Assembly (NCBI GenBank): GCA_008729055.1
Contig: SDUX01000010.1
Coordinates: 3,673,090 to 3,737,089 of the forward strand
Length of the DNA stretch: 64,000 bases
Direction of reading: 5' to 3'
Source of the DNA: Pyropia haitanensis
Taxonomy: Eukaryota > Rhodophyta > Bangiophyceae > Bangiales > Bangiaceae
The notes below the pieces were generated by a model that was not told where the DNA came from, made no database searches, and worked only from the letters and a program-made list of their open reading frames with translations. This document shows positions 33,087 to 43,813 of this stretch, one piece after another (within the stretch, counting starts at the first letter, position 1; every line of letters starts with the position of its first letter). A program made the translations under genes and the position numbers.

Positions 33087-35771
33087 ATGAGCTCGCCCCT
33101 CCGCTGGGGCGGCGGCGCCGGCCGCTTGGACGGCCGTGAGCGCCCCCGCCTGGTGAAGGCAGCCGCCGCGGCGGCCGCCGCCACCGCCTTCGTGGTGGTG
33201 GTGGTGATAGCGGCCGCCGCGATGCTGCGCGCGGCGCCCGCCACGGCCGGCCGTGCCGCCTTCTCGCCGGCCGTCCGTGACGCGACCGCCGCCACCGGCC
33301 GAGCCGCCGCGGCCAACGCGTCGGCCGACCCGATCACCAAGGCGTGGGAGGCGGACCTCCGCGGTCGGGCCATCGAATCGCTGCCTCCGCTCCCCTCTGC
33401 GGAGCTCTTCCGCCGCCACGACGGCTACTTCACGCTCTACGCCGGTCGCGGCCTCGCCGCGGGGCAGGTGCTGCTCGAGATCCCGGAAGCGCTCCTCGAC
33501 GTGCCGTTTGCGCTGGCTGCCGAGCCAATCGCGTGGGACGCGAGCATCCGCGGCCTGGGCCGGCGGATGGGGCTGCTCATGTTTTCCTCCGACCGCGTCT
33601 ACGCGTTTCGCCTCGCGCGCGACACGTCGCCACCCACCCTCGAGCTGTACCGGCCCCCGCTGAGCGAGCGGAGCGTCGACCCGGACAGCGTCCCCGGCCG
33701 GCAGGCGCTCGCAGGCATCTCGGCAACGACGCTGCAATCGTTTCCCGCCCGCCGCGCGCGCGACGGGCGGCTGCTGATCGACGCGCGGCCTTGGGTGGCG
33801 GCGGCCTTCCACGTCCGCGACTTGAACGCCCTCGCCTTGCGCTTCGTCTCCGGCGCCGCGTGGCCAAAGCATGTATCGATGACGGTCAACGTGGACAGCG
33901 CGAACTCCTCGCGGGGCATCGTCAAGGTTACGGTGATGGGCCTGCCGCGGCGGCGAATGGCGCCGCGACTCCTCGACGACCGCGTCGGCTACTTTGCCAC
34001 GGGCTTCCAGTGGATCGACGACTACACGGGCGCCAAGGCCGCGCCGCAGGGGGCGTATATCAATAAGTGGGACCTCGCCAAGCACCCCGTCCTCAAGTAC
34101 TACGTCGACCCGTCTGTGCCGCGCGCGTTTTGGCCGGCGGTGGTGGAGGGCATCACGCGGTGGAACCCCGCGTTTGCCGCGGCGGGCCACCGGCGGCCCG
34201 TCCTGCAGGCGGTCGTACCCACCGATAGCGACTGGCCCGCCGACTATGCCGTCGACGACGCGCGATTCAACACCGTCTCGTTCGTGCCAGACGATGAAGA
34301 TTTTGCGGAAGGCGGCATCAAGACAGACCCGCGCACCGGGGAGATCCTCAACGCGGACATCATTTTCCGCGACGAATTGGTGCGTGGGTTCGTTACCCTG
34401 TACCGGGTGTGGCACAGCAGCGGGGAGGAGGAGCGGGTGGCGTCGCGGGCAGAGGTGGCGCCTGGCGGCGCGGTGGCCATCCTTGACACACCGTCGGCGC
34501 GCTCCTCTGGCCGACGGGTGGCGGGGTCGCTGGCGGACTTTGTGTACCAGCACATGGCCGACACGACGGCACATGAGGTTGGCCACACACTCGGTTTGCG
34601 TCACAACTTCCGGGGCAGCGCGGGCATCCCGTGGTCGCAGCTGACCAACGCCACGTACGTCGCGAAGCATAGCCTGTCGACCAGCATCATGGACTACCTC
34701 CCCGTGCAGCCGCTACCACGCGCGAAGGACGGCTCCCCGCAGCGTTACTTTGCGCCGCCCGTTATCGGCGCGTACGACGTGGCAGCCGTCCGCTACGGCT
34801 ACACAGACTGGCGCTCCGAGGACGATGCTCGCGCGTTTGCCGAGTCCATGGCAGCGTCCGGCCTCGCGTTTGGCACCGACTCGGACCACATCGGCGAGAC
34901 AGACGCGCTGACGCGCCAGTTTGACTTTAGCGCCACGCCCCTCTTGTGGCACCGCCACAACGTGCGGACGGCGATGCGGCGGCTGCAGCGGCTGGCTCGC
35001 ACCGCCGGCACGCGTCCGGCCACGTCGGCGACGGACGCGGCAGCGGATTTCAACATGCTGCTCTTCTCCGCCGTCGGAAGCGTTACCAACGGCGCGCGGC
35101 TGGTCGGCGCGACCGTCACGGACCGCCGCCGCACGGGCGGCAAGCCCGCCGTGACGCCCCTCGACGCGGCCACCGAGACGGACGCCGCGCGGTGGGTGCT
35201 ATCCCAGCTCCGCCCAGACGATGGCCTGCTGTCGGCCGCAACGGTCGCGGCGGTCGAGCCGCACTTGCTGGCCAAGCCCGAGCCGGTCTGTGGCGGCGAC
35301 GCGAGCTGCCTCGGCCGCTCGCCAGCGGCGCTGGCGTCCACCCTCCACGCGCAGCGAGAGCGAGTACTGGCCACCCTCCTGGCGCCGTCGCGGCTGGCGC
35401 GGCTGGCCGCCAACGCCGCCGCGACCGCCGCGGCGGGCGGCGACGCGCGCCGCCGCCTGTCGGTGGCGGGCCTCCTCGGCGAGGTCAGCGAAACGTTTTT
35501 CGGTGCCCGCTGGGCGGACCTGCGGCCGCCCGCGGCCGTCACGGACGCCGCGCTCTTCCGCGCCGAGGCGCAGGCGCGGTGGGTGGGGACGCTCAAGGCG
35601 CTCGCCGTGCCCGCCGCCGACGCGCCCCGCCAGCCCGCGGCGGTCGAGCTGGCCGCCGCGGGGGAGCTGGCGCGGCTCGCCGCGGCGGTCGCCGCGGCGG
35701 TCGCGGACGTGCCGGAGAGTGCACACCTGCGGGGGCTGCGGCTGGAAACGGCCACGTTTGTGGTGGCGTAA
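33087..35771 (+). CDS. membrane-anchored zinc metalloprotease (EcxA/DUF5117-type zincin), paralogue 1
   Basis: An 894-residue zinc endopeptidase of the metzincin type. The active site HEVGHTLGLRHN starts at H496 and fits HExxHxxGxxH (H496, E497, H500, H506). A Met-turn, STSIMDYLP, follows with M535. The domain around it resembles bacterial proteins of the DUF5117/DUF4953 (EcxA zinc-binding) group, for example DDYTGAK...GAYINKWDLAKHP and GITRWNPAFAAAGH. Residues 25-46 form a hydrophobic segment after basic residues (AATAFVVVVVIAAAAML), either a signal anchor or an uncleaved signal peptide, so the catalytic part is probably extracytoplasmic. The chosen ATG (33087) precedes this segment; a TATA box lies 191 bp upstream. 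The frame is uninterrupted and apparently intronless. A paralogue lies inverted at 43814-46489. Substrate unknown; acquisition from bacteria is possible but cannot be shown here. Confidence 0.85.
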   Translation: MSSPLRWGGGAGRLDGRERPRLVKAAAAAAAATAFVVVVVIAAAAMLRAAPATAGRAAFSPAVRDATAATGRAAAANASADPITKAWEADLRGRAIESLPPLPSAELFRRHDGYFTLYAGRGLAAGQVLLEIPEALLDVPFALAAEPIAWDASIRGLGRRMGLLMFSSDRVYAFRLARDTSPPTLELYRPPLSERSVDPDSVPGRQALAGISATTLQSFPARRARDGRLLIDARPWVAAAFHVRDLNALALRFVSGAAWPKHVSMTVNVDSANSSRGIVKVTVMGLPRRRMAPRLLDDRVGYFATGFQWIDDYTGAKAAPQGAYINKWDLAKHPVLKYYVDPSVPRAFWPAVVEGITRWNPAFAAAGHRRPVLQAVVPTDSDWPADYAVDDARFNTVSFVPDDEDFAEGGIKTDPRTGEILNADIIFRDELVRGFVTLYRVWHSSGEEERVASRAEVAPGGAVAILDTPSARSSGRRVAGSLADFVYQHMADTTAHEVGHTLGLRHNFRGSAGIPWSQLTNATYVAKHSLSTSIMDYLPVQPLPRAKDGSPQRYFAPPVIGAYDVAAVRYGYTDWRSEDDARAFAESMAASGLAFGTDSDHIGETDALTRQFDFSATPLLWHRHNVRTAMRRLQRLARTAGTRPATSATDAAADFNMLLFSAVGSVTNGARLVGATVTDRRRTGGKPAVTPLDAATETDAARWVLSQLRPDDGLLSAATVAAVEPHLLAKPEPVCGGDASCLGRSPAALASTLHAQRERVLATLLAPSRLARLAANAAATAAAGGDARRRLSVAGLLGEVSETFFGARWADLRPPAAVTDAALFRAEAQARWVGTLKALAVPAADAPRQPAAVELAAAGELARLAAAVAAAVADVPESAHLRGLRLETATFVVA

Positions 35772-36820
35772 GGGGAGGGCGGGGGGTGGGGGGGGGGTGG
35801 TTGGGGGGGGGGTGGAGGGAAGGGGGGGGGGCGGAGGGAGGCGGGGCGGCGGCCAAGGCTGCGTGACTGGCCACCCGCGGCGGTGGCCCACGTGACCGTG
35901 GAGTGCGTGGCGGTGCGTGCGATGCAATGACTATTCTCCGGGTTGAGCAGGGCGAAGACCCCAGCGGAGCGTGTCGCTTGCAGGCCGCCGCCGCGGGACG
36001 GACCAGCAACGCGTCGCTCGGCACCGCCATGGACGACCGCGCGTGCCGCACCGCGGGGCGGCGTCGAGCGGGGAGTGGGGTGCGCCGTGTGCCAACAGCG
36101 GCGGCGCCGTAGACAAAACGCCGACCCGCGCGCGGCGGGGCGGGGCGCGTGGACGCCCAGGCCGGGGGCCGGCGCCGCCGGGGCCCCGCCGCCGCGACGC
36201 CGCCGCCGCCGCCCCTTTACCGACGCCAAGAGGGCCCGCCCGCCGCCACTACACGTTGCCGCCACCGGGGGGAACACCGTCACCGCATCGGCCACCACGT
36301 CTGTGGTGAATGGCGCAGAGGGAAAGGGGGTGGGGGGGGGGGGAGGGACGGACGAGGAGGCAGAGCGGGCTCTGCCGTGGCGCGCCGCGGGGGGGCAAGG
36401 AAAGAAAAGGGGACGGCCCCGCCGCGCCGCAGCGCGACGATGGCCCTCCGCTCCGCCCGTGGGTGGGGGGCGGCGCCGCGCGAGGGGAGGGGGGGTGCCG
36501 CGCCAGCCAACGCCGTGGGTGGCCCCGCGGCGACGGGGGGCAGCGCGGGCGGGGGATCGGGGGCAGGACGCGGTCCGCGGACTGGTCCTCGACGCGCGGT
36601 CACCAACGGGCGCTCCCCGCCACCGAGCGCGACGGTGCGTCGCGGAGCGCCCATCAGCGAAAACTGTGGCAGGAACGCCGTTGTTGTACAAATTTACACC
36701 CCGCTAGGGGTGTGGTGGACGCCGCTGGTCCGCTTGTCGGTGCGGTTCGATCGATGGATTGCACTCATGCTCTTTTCGTTCGTGACTGGGTCCACCCTCA
36801 CTGACGGGCGGTGCCCCACA
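35772..36820. other. intergenic, no gene recognised
   Basis: G-rich runs directly after the protease stop, then ordinary GC-rich DNA. No domain or RNA gene seen. Confidence 0.3.
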
Positions 36821-38480
36821 GCGCAGTGCTGGTTGAAGCTGGATCCACTTCAAAGCCTCTTCAAGGCCTGATCCGGGCGGAAATCGGCCCCGGAGGCTTG
36901 AAGACCCCCTCCTGAAAGCACCGTAGGGCACGATTCCTTGAAGTGATCTTGATAAACCTTGATATGAACGTCTTTGCGGACGTGAACGAGGACGTGCGAG
37001 GTACCACAAGGTGCGCCAGAGACAGAGCTATACAGAGACGTGAGAAAGAGCCTGCACCGAGAAGAGTTTGGCGTTTTATCAAGGAAATTCAAGCAAAATT
37101 CAACCGATCGATTAAGGGGGTCGCGTCCTGCTCTCCGCTTGAAGAGGTCGTGATCGCGCCTCTCTTAACCCAAGTACGTCACTCGGCACGGTTTTCGACC
37201 GCTCGTGTGCCGAAGCAGTCCGGGTTTATGCCCTTGATTCTGGGCACTTGTGAAGCTCAACGGAGTTGATCTCGAGTGATACACCCTGTATCTCGCTTGT
37301 TTGATGAGGCTCTGTGGACTGCTTCCATCAAATGGACAGCGAAGTACGCGACCGTGCAGTCTCTGATGCTCCTTCCCCGACGCTGGATGGGTTCATTGAT
37401 GCCGCAGCAGTCTGGCTACGGCATGCACTGCTGGCTCGGTCGGCGGAGTCACCTGAACCGGCACCAGCGTGCCGAGGACTGTGTCGCGTGCAGCTTCAGT
37501 GCACACTCGCCTACATCTCTGCCCCCCCCCCCCCCCCCCTCCCCCCCCCCCCCCCAGCCTTCTCCTCACGGACACCTGAGCATCTGCTCCGTAAATTGTA
37601 GGCAACTGCTTCAGCTGCCACGCACTTGCCAGCACCAACGCCTACCCATGGCGCACCTCCTCCCCTGGCGTGACCGCGAATTTTCCGCTTCGACCCCCCC
37701 CCCCCCCCCCCTCGTCGTCCCGATGCCTTCCGGCCACGCCTCCTCCTCCATTCCCAGACACCCCCTCCTGGCCGTCACGGACGCCCCTCATCGCTCACCT
37801 CCTCCCCTGGCGCGTCCTCCTCTTCCCGCACCCACCCCCCGCCAAACTTCCCGGTCCCCATGCCTGCCTGCGGCGCCCCTTTCTCTCGCCAAACCCCCTC
37901 CCCCCCCAATCTTTCACTCCGCCCGATGCGCGGGGAAGTGGAGGGCGTCAGCGGTGAGGGTGGCTTCCCAAAAACGGAAAGCGGTCGTTTGCCACCGGAA
38001 TGAACGGGATGAGAAGTGCGGGGGGGGCATACAGGACACTGGTGAATAGGCCGTGCGCGTGTGACGGACATCGTGTCGCTCGCTCTCTTGGCGATGACCG
38101 AAGCACGTGGGACAGGCCAGGGTTGTGGCCGGGGCCGTGTCGCCTTGCTCGGTTCCGTCAGACGCCTCCAACCCGGGGGTTGGGACCTCTTGTCGGCCGC
38201 AATCGGGCAGAGGTTCTCGCGCCGATGGGGACTGACATGGAGAGTTAAGAAGAGTTGGAATGTACTGGGGCCCTCCTTAACGCACGCCTAGCTCGACCTT
38301 AGTATCGTACTTCTTTGTATTGGCTACGCCACTAAGTGTGAAGATCGGATCTTAACTTGGCCGTGTCGCGGTGCGCGCGGCGCTTTGAAGAGGTACCTCT
38401 TCAAGGAAATTCAAGGCTGCTTCAACGCCTTCCGGCCTGAAGAGGCTCTGAAGTGGATCCCGGTGCAATGTGCACTGCGC
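36821..38480. mobile_element. possible TIR element, about 1.66 kb
   Basis: An imperfect inverted repeat of about 47 bp pairs 36821-36868 with 38434-38480. Shared blocks are GCGCAGTG, GGATCCACTTCA, AGCCTCTTCA and GGCC. The similarity seems to continue weakly outward (TGGGTSSA-type block). Both ends are followed inward by clustered CTTCAA/TTGAAG motifs (36850-37150 and 38380-38430), which form small hairpins. No transposase or clear target duplication was found. The interior holds C-rich DNA without a recognisable gene. Confidence 0.45.
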
Positions 38481-39201
38481 AGTGGGCGAGGTGTAGCCCA
38501 CTCCACCCACGAGCAAGACACGGCCGCAGGATTTCTAGACGAGTCACCGAAATGTAGGTAGATATCTGAGAACAGCCATGCACGCAGTCTCTGCTGTACA
38601 CAGCTTGCCGCCGCCGGTCACCATGGCGTGCAACGTGAGGCGGCCGCCGCGGGGTCAGCCCGCGTCTCGCTGTACAGCGCGGCGGCGGCGCCGCGGCATT
38701 CGTCCTCGGTCCCGCACGCACGGCGCGGGCGCGCACGCGCGGTCGGCGCCGGTCGCGACACGGCCGCGGCCTGCCGCCGCGCGACGGCCGCCGCGGCGGT
38801 GCGCGGTTGGTGCCAGCGCAACGGGCCCGCCCCGCTGCTCCGCCGCGAGCCGCCCGCGGCCGCCGCGGCTCCCCCTGTCGTACTGTAGCGGGGGCGCGCG
38901 GTCGCCGCGACCGCGGCCGGGTCCGCTGTCTTGGTGCCGGTCGGTTGGGGTCCCGTCGTCGGGCGCCGTCCCACCCCGGCCCTGCGTCGGTCATTGCGTT
39001 CCGTCCGTCTCTGTCCTACCCTCCCCGCTTTCTCTCCCCATTTTGCCTGTGTCTCCGCCTCTTTCCTCCTTTCCCCCTCCCCTCCCCTCCCCTCCCCTCC
39101 CCTCCCCTCCCCTCCCCTCCCCTCCTCCCCCCCCGCCACCGTCCCCTATCCCGCTCCCCACCTTCCCGTTCCTGCCCTCCCGCCCCCTCCTCTTGGGCAC
39201 G
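38481..39201. other. kinase upstream region
   Basis: No TATA box was recognised. The last 200 bases are pyrimidine-rich and include a pentanucleotide tract (listed separately). Confidence 0.35.
39074..39125. repeat. (CCCTC)n pentanucleotide microsatellite
   Basis: About ten tandem CCCTC units, ending about 75 bp upstream of the kinase ATG, so probably in its 5' leader or core promoter. Confidence 0.85.
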
Positions 39202-41571
39202 ATGAGCTCCCGGGGCGCCGCCCCCACCAGCAGCGGATCGGTCGGGCGCCCCCCCCCCCGCGGGGACGCGTCGGACTTTAGCGACGTCCTCCTCCACCCC
39301 TCCCGGCTGTCGCTGTCCATGACCGACGCGAACCTCCTTGGCGCCGGCGCCTTTGGCGCCGTCTACGCGGCGACGATGGACGGCTCGGCGGTGGCGGTCA
39401 AGGTCACCCGCCTCCGCTCTGGCCGCGCCGCCGGCGGCGCCGCGCTCGGCGGCGCGCCGCCGAGCGGCACCTCCGTGGCGGGGGCGGCGGCCAAGGCGGC
39501 GCGCCGTGCGGCGCGGTCGGCGGCGGCGCAGTTCCACCGGGAGGTGCGGCGGTACGCGCGGCTGCGGCACCCGGGCATCGTGCAGTTCCTGGGGGTGGTG
39601 GACGGGCACCCGGCGGCGCCCGGGGAGCTGCTGCTCGTGACGGAGCTGATGGACGGGGGGAACCTGCTGGAGAACCTGCGGGGCGTCCGCCGCGCGGGCG
39701 CCCGCCTCGACGACCGGTCGCTGCTGCACCTGGCCGCTGAGGTGGCCTGGGCGGTCGTCTACCTCCACCGGGAGGGCTTCTCCAACGGTGACCTCAAGTC
39801 GCTCAACGTGGCCCTCACCGAGGAGATCCACGCCGCCACGGGCGGCTTTGACCGCTCCGCCCACGCCAAGCTCATTGACTTTGGGCTGTCCCGTGCGCTC
39901 GCGCCCGACACGCTCGCCGAGACGGTCGCGGACAGCGTCAACGACCTGTCCACGTCGACGCCCTCCTCCGCGGCGGGCACCCTGCACTACCTCTCCCCCG
40001 AGGCGCTCCGGTCGCCCATCCTCCAGTGCGACCCGGCGCTGGCGCGCAAGGGCGACGTCTACGCCCTCGGCGTGGTGCTGTACGAGCTCCTCACCACCCT
40101 CCCGCCGTGGGCGGGCGTCAACCCGGCCACCATTCCGACAGCGGTGTTCCGCGCCGAGCGGCCGGCGTGGCCGCCGGCACTCGCCACCGACGCCGCCGCC
40201 GCGGCGGTGTCACCCGCGGTGGGGCTGGTGCGGGAGCTCGCCGAGGCGTGCTGGGCGCAGGACCCAGACGCGCGGCCGGACGCGGACGTGGTCGCGGCGC
40301 GCCTCGACGCGGCCGCGCGGGCGCTCGGGCCCGACACCCGCCCGCGGCGGGCGGCCAAGCGCAAGTCCGAAGCGCGCGCCGCGGCGGCCGCCGCGGCGGC
40401 GGCCGCCGCGGCCGCGCGCGAGGCGACGGCCGCCGCGGCGGGCGGCGGGGACGGCGGCCTTGCGGGCCTCGTGGGCGTGATTGAGGACCTGGAAGTCACC
40501 GAGGTGGACGACGAGCTGCCGTCGGGCATGCCGTCGGGGGTGGGCGACTCGGGCGCGGCCGGCGGCTGGCGGTCGCGCGCGGGCAGCAGCGCCGCGTGGT
40601 CCTCGAGCAGCAGCGAGTGGAGCAACGGCAGCGACCGGCGGCCGCCAGAGGGCGGAGGGGGGGGGGCGGGAGGCCGGGGGGCGGGGGAGGGGGGGCGGGG
40701 GCGGGGGGGGGGGGGGCGCCACCCCCGCCGACCCCGGCCCGCCCCGGCCCGCCCCGCCGCCGGCCAACGGCGGCGGGGGTGGGCGGGAGGAGCGGTCCCG
40801 GCCCGGGGGCGGGCCCGCCTACTACTCGGGTGGCGGCGGCGGCGGCGGCAGCCGCGCGCCGCCGCCGCCGCTGCCGCCCCGCCCGGCGCGGGGTCGACCG
40901 GCGAGCGCCCCCCCGCCTCCGCCTGGCGCCGGCGCGGCGCCGCCGTCGCCCCGCTCCCCCGCGCGGCCGCCGCCGCCGCGGCCGTCGCTGTACGTCGGCG
41001 GCCGCGGCGGTGCGCCTACGAGTCCCACGTACGGGAGTGCCGGCGACGGCGGTGGCGGCGGTGGCGGCGGCGGGTACCACGCGCGGTCGCCGTCGACGTC
41101 AGAGACGGCGCTGCCGCGGCTTGCACCGGGGGAGGCGGCGCCTGTGCGCCGCTCATTGCTCCGGGCGGGGGCGGCCGACGGCGGCCGGCCGGCGCCGCGG
41201 CCGGGGGGGGCGTCGCCGCCGCCTCCGCCGCCGCCGCCCCTCCACCGTTGGCCGCCAACGGTGGTGGCGGCGGCGGCCCCAGCGGCGGCGGCGGCAGCGG
41301 CGGCCGCGGCGGCAGCAGCAGCAGCAGCAGCAGCAGCCGGTCACGCGGCGGCGGCTGGGGCCTCCCTCCGCCGCCGGCGCCCGCCGTGGCCGCCGGCGGC
41401 GGGGCGGCCCCCCCGCCGCGGCGGGGCTGGGGCGGCCGCCTCGTCCCCGAGCTCCTCGACGCGCCCGACCTCGAGGCGGAGCTCGCGTCCGAGGTGGGCA
41501 TGGGCAGCGCGCCCAGCTACCTCAGCCTCCTGTCGAGCCACGCGTCGGCCCGGGGGGGGCGCCGCGCGTGA
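39202..41571 (+). CDS. TKL-like protein kinase with altered HRD motif and long disordered tail
   Basis: The kinase domain covers about residues 40-365. It has the Gly loop GAGAFGAV (47-54), beta-3 Lys67 in VAVKV and a probable alpha-C Glu114. The catalytic loop is S-N-G-D-L-K-S-L-N with Asp197, Lys199 and Asn202; DFG is at 226-228 and SPE at 265-267. LKSLN, HPGIVQFLG and GDVYALGVVLYELLT point to the tyrosine-kinase-like group. HRD is replaced by NGD: catalytic Asp kept, His and Arg lost. A 35-residue Ala/Gly insertion separates beta-3 from alpha-C. The tail is Ala/Gly/Pro/Ser-rich and ends RLVPELLDAPDLEAELASEV. In the tail, coding character leaves the frame in the G runs at 40660-40720 and returns near 41200; the intervening true frame reads PPPANGGGGGREERSRPGGG. 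Start ATG 39202 follows a pyrimidine-rich leader. Substrate unknown. Confidence 0.85.
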   Translation: MSSRGAAPTSSGSVGRPPPRGDASDFSDVLLHPSRLSLSMTDANLLGAGAFGAVYAATMDGSAVAVKVTRLRSGRAAGGAALGGAPPSGTSVAGAAAKAARRAARSAAAQFHREVRRYARLRHPGIVQFLGVVDGHPAAPGELLLVTELMDGGNLLENLRGVRRAGARLDDRSLLHLAAEVAWAVVYLHREGFSNGDLKSLNVALTEEIHAATGGFDRSAHAKLIDFGLSRALAPDTLAETVADSVNDLSTSTPSSAAGTLHYLSPEALRSPILQCDPALARKGDVYALGVVLYELLTTLPPWAGVNPATIPTAVFRAERPAWPPALATDAAAAAVSPAVGLVRELAEACWAQDPDARPDADVVAARLDAAARALGPDTRPRRAAKRKSEARAAAAAAAAAAAAAREATAAAAGGGDGGLAGLVGVIEDLEVTEVDDELPSGMPSGVGDSGAAGGWRSRAGSSAAWSSSSSEWSNGSDRRPPEGGGGGAGGRGAGEGGRGRGGGGRHPRRPRPAPARPAAGQRRRGWAGGAVPARGRARLLLGWRRRRRQPRAAAAAAAPPGAGSTGERPPASAWRRRGAAVAPLPRAAAAAAAVAVRRRPRRCAYESHVRECRRRRWRRWRRRVPRAVAVDVRDGAAAACTGGGGACAPLIAPGGGGRRRPAGAAAGGGVAAASAAAAPPPLAANGGGGGGPSGGGGSGGRGGSSSSSSSSRSRGGGWGLPPPPAPAVAAGGGAAPPPRRGWGGRLVPELLDAPDLEAELASEVGMGSAPSYLSLLSSHASARGGRRA

Positions 41572-43813
41572 AGGGGGGGGGGGGGGGGGCGGGGGCAAAG
41601 TTGGCGTAGGGGGGGGGAGGTGGGGGGGGACGAGGGGTGCAGCGGGCGTGCTGGGGGCGGGCGAGCCCTGTTTCTTTTTTGTCTTTTTCTTTTCTTTCCG
41701 AGGGGGGTGTTAGGGGGGAAGGGGGTGGGGGGGGGGGATGGCAGCGGCCGCCGCCGGCCGCCGCCGCTGACCGCGCGCCGCCGTCGCGGCGGAGACGGCC
41801 GCCGCCGCGGGCCGCGTGGCACCGCCGCGGCGGCGATGGGCGGCGACGACGTGGCGCGCGGCGCGCTCGGCCGGGCTTGCCCGCCCGCCCGTCCGCGACG
41901 GGCGGCGGCGTCGGCGACGTTGGCGCAGCGGCGGCTGGCTGGCGGCGGGCCGCCGCTGCCGACGCGCGGCGGTGCCGCCGCGGGCGGCGGCGGCGGCCGC
42001 GGGGCGGCGCGAATAAAGAAAAAAAAGCCGCCGACCGCGGACGCTGCACCCGCCCGCGTCCTCTGTCCCGGCGGCCGTGGCCGCCTCCGCTCGCGTCGCG
42101 CCGGCCGCGGGCGCCGCGGGCGCGCGCGGGCGCGCCAGCGTCGGGACGCGTGTCCCGCGCCGGCGTCTGTCCGGCGCGGCGTTGGCTCCCCTTCCCCCCC
42201 CCGCACCCCCCCGCCTCTGCCGTTTTCTCTCTTGACGTCCGTCGCGCCTCTCTTTCATGGTCTCAACCTCTGTCTCTTCTTCCCTCCTCTCTTGCCAAAC
42301 TCCCACCTCCCCCCCCATTCGCTCACCGCAATGGGCGGCGGTTCGCCTTCCCCCATGGCCACACCCCTGTGTTGGATGCCGCGCCGTGGCCGGCGGCGTC
42401 CGCCCCCCCGGCGCCCCGCCCCACGGTCATCCCGTCGACGACGGGACGACCGGCCGTTGCCCCTTACCGCCGCCGCCTGCGGGTCGCCCCCGTGGGCGGC
42501 AACGGCGACGCCGGCGGCGGCGGGTGGCGGCAGCGGCTCTTGGCGGGAAGGAAGGCGGCTGGGGCGGCGGTGGCGGCACGGGCGGTGGCCGCGGTGGGCG
42601 AGATGGGCGAGCGACGGCGGACGCCACGCGGGGGGAGGGTGCGGTCGGCAGCCGCCGTCGGCGGGCGCGCTGGAGGGCGCCCCCCCCCCCGCGCCGGCGG
42701 TTGCCGGCCGCGCCACGCGGCTGCCTCTGCTACGGCTGCGGCTGCTGCCGCCGCCGCGGCGGCCACCCCTCCGCCGGCAGCGGCAAGCGTGGTGGTACCT
42801 GCGGCCTGCCGGCGACGCTGGCGGGCACGTGGGGGGGACCCGCTCGAGCTGGCGCCGCCGCTGCCGCCACCCCCGTCGACGGCCACCGACGCGCCCACTG
42901 CCGGCGGTGGACGGGTGGCCGCGGCCGGCGCTGCCGCTGGGGGAGGGTGTCCCCACCGCGATGGGCGGCGCACGTCGGGCGTGGACAAGCACAATGGCAG
43001 CTGTGATGGCCGTGGCGGCGGCGGTGGCGTGGCAGCGGCGGTGGCGGCGGCGGCTGCCGTCCCCTCCCCTCCCAAACGTACACCGGCGCTGGCGTCCGCT
43101 CCTGCCGCCGCACCTCTATCTTCCGATAGCCCACTCCCCACGCGGGCCCGCCCCCACGCTGGCCCCGTCTCGCCCTTCGCGCCTGTGGTCATTGCCGCGC
43201 CCCGCCGCGGTGGAGGGGGGGGGGGAGGGGGCGCGCGCGGGCGGCGCCCCGCGTGCGCTCGGGACGCGGCGGTGGCGGCGGCGGCGGGGGAGGTCGGGGA
43301 GGTGGGGGGGGGGGCGCCCGCCGCCGAGGGGGGCGTCGGCCGGCGGCCGGTGGCCGGCGGGGGGGTGCCGGAGGGGGGGGGGGGGGGGGGCGTCGTCCGC
43401 ATCTGTGGCTATTGATAACGGGTGGTGGCCTCGCGGTGGTGCAACTAAAAGTCCGCCTTCTCAGCCATCATTCCCGTCGCTGTCGCGGTGAGTCCCGTCT
43501 CACCCGGCCGCCCTCGCCGTGGTCGGCCCGCCTGGCCAGACGAGGCCGCGCCCAAACGCACGCTATCCAACGGGATGCCTACGCCGCCGCCCCATCTTTA
43601 TTGTGCGCGGCCGCCTTCCCCTCTTGGTGGAAAGAACAAGGCCGGTAAAGCAAGACGAAACAGGTGCCAGCGGGCCAGTGACAGTGCCAAGCCAGCCACA
43701 AAAAATCAAAAAACAAACGAAAAACAGTCGCGTGCACTGGCGGAACAGCCGTCGGCGAGGAGGGGAAAGGCGTGCCCTCCCGTCTGGCCTGCAGCCGCTC
43801 TCCCATCCGCCCG
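41572..43813. other. low-complexity region, no secure gene
   Basis: Several long frames are open on both strands. One plus-strand frame around 42331-43415 (for example NGRRFAFPHGHTPVLDAAPW) might be coding, but it has no domain and its best ATG lies in another frame. T/C-rich tracts at 41665-41700 and an A-rich AATAAAGAAAAAA at about 42011 (a possible poly(A) signal) were noted. I call no gene. Confidence 0.25.

Noticed and set aside
41620..43491. Long plus-strand frames after the kinase
   Set aside because: Three overlapping frames of similar length, no domain and no usable start in the most coding-like one.
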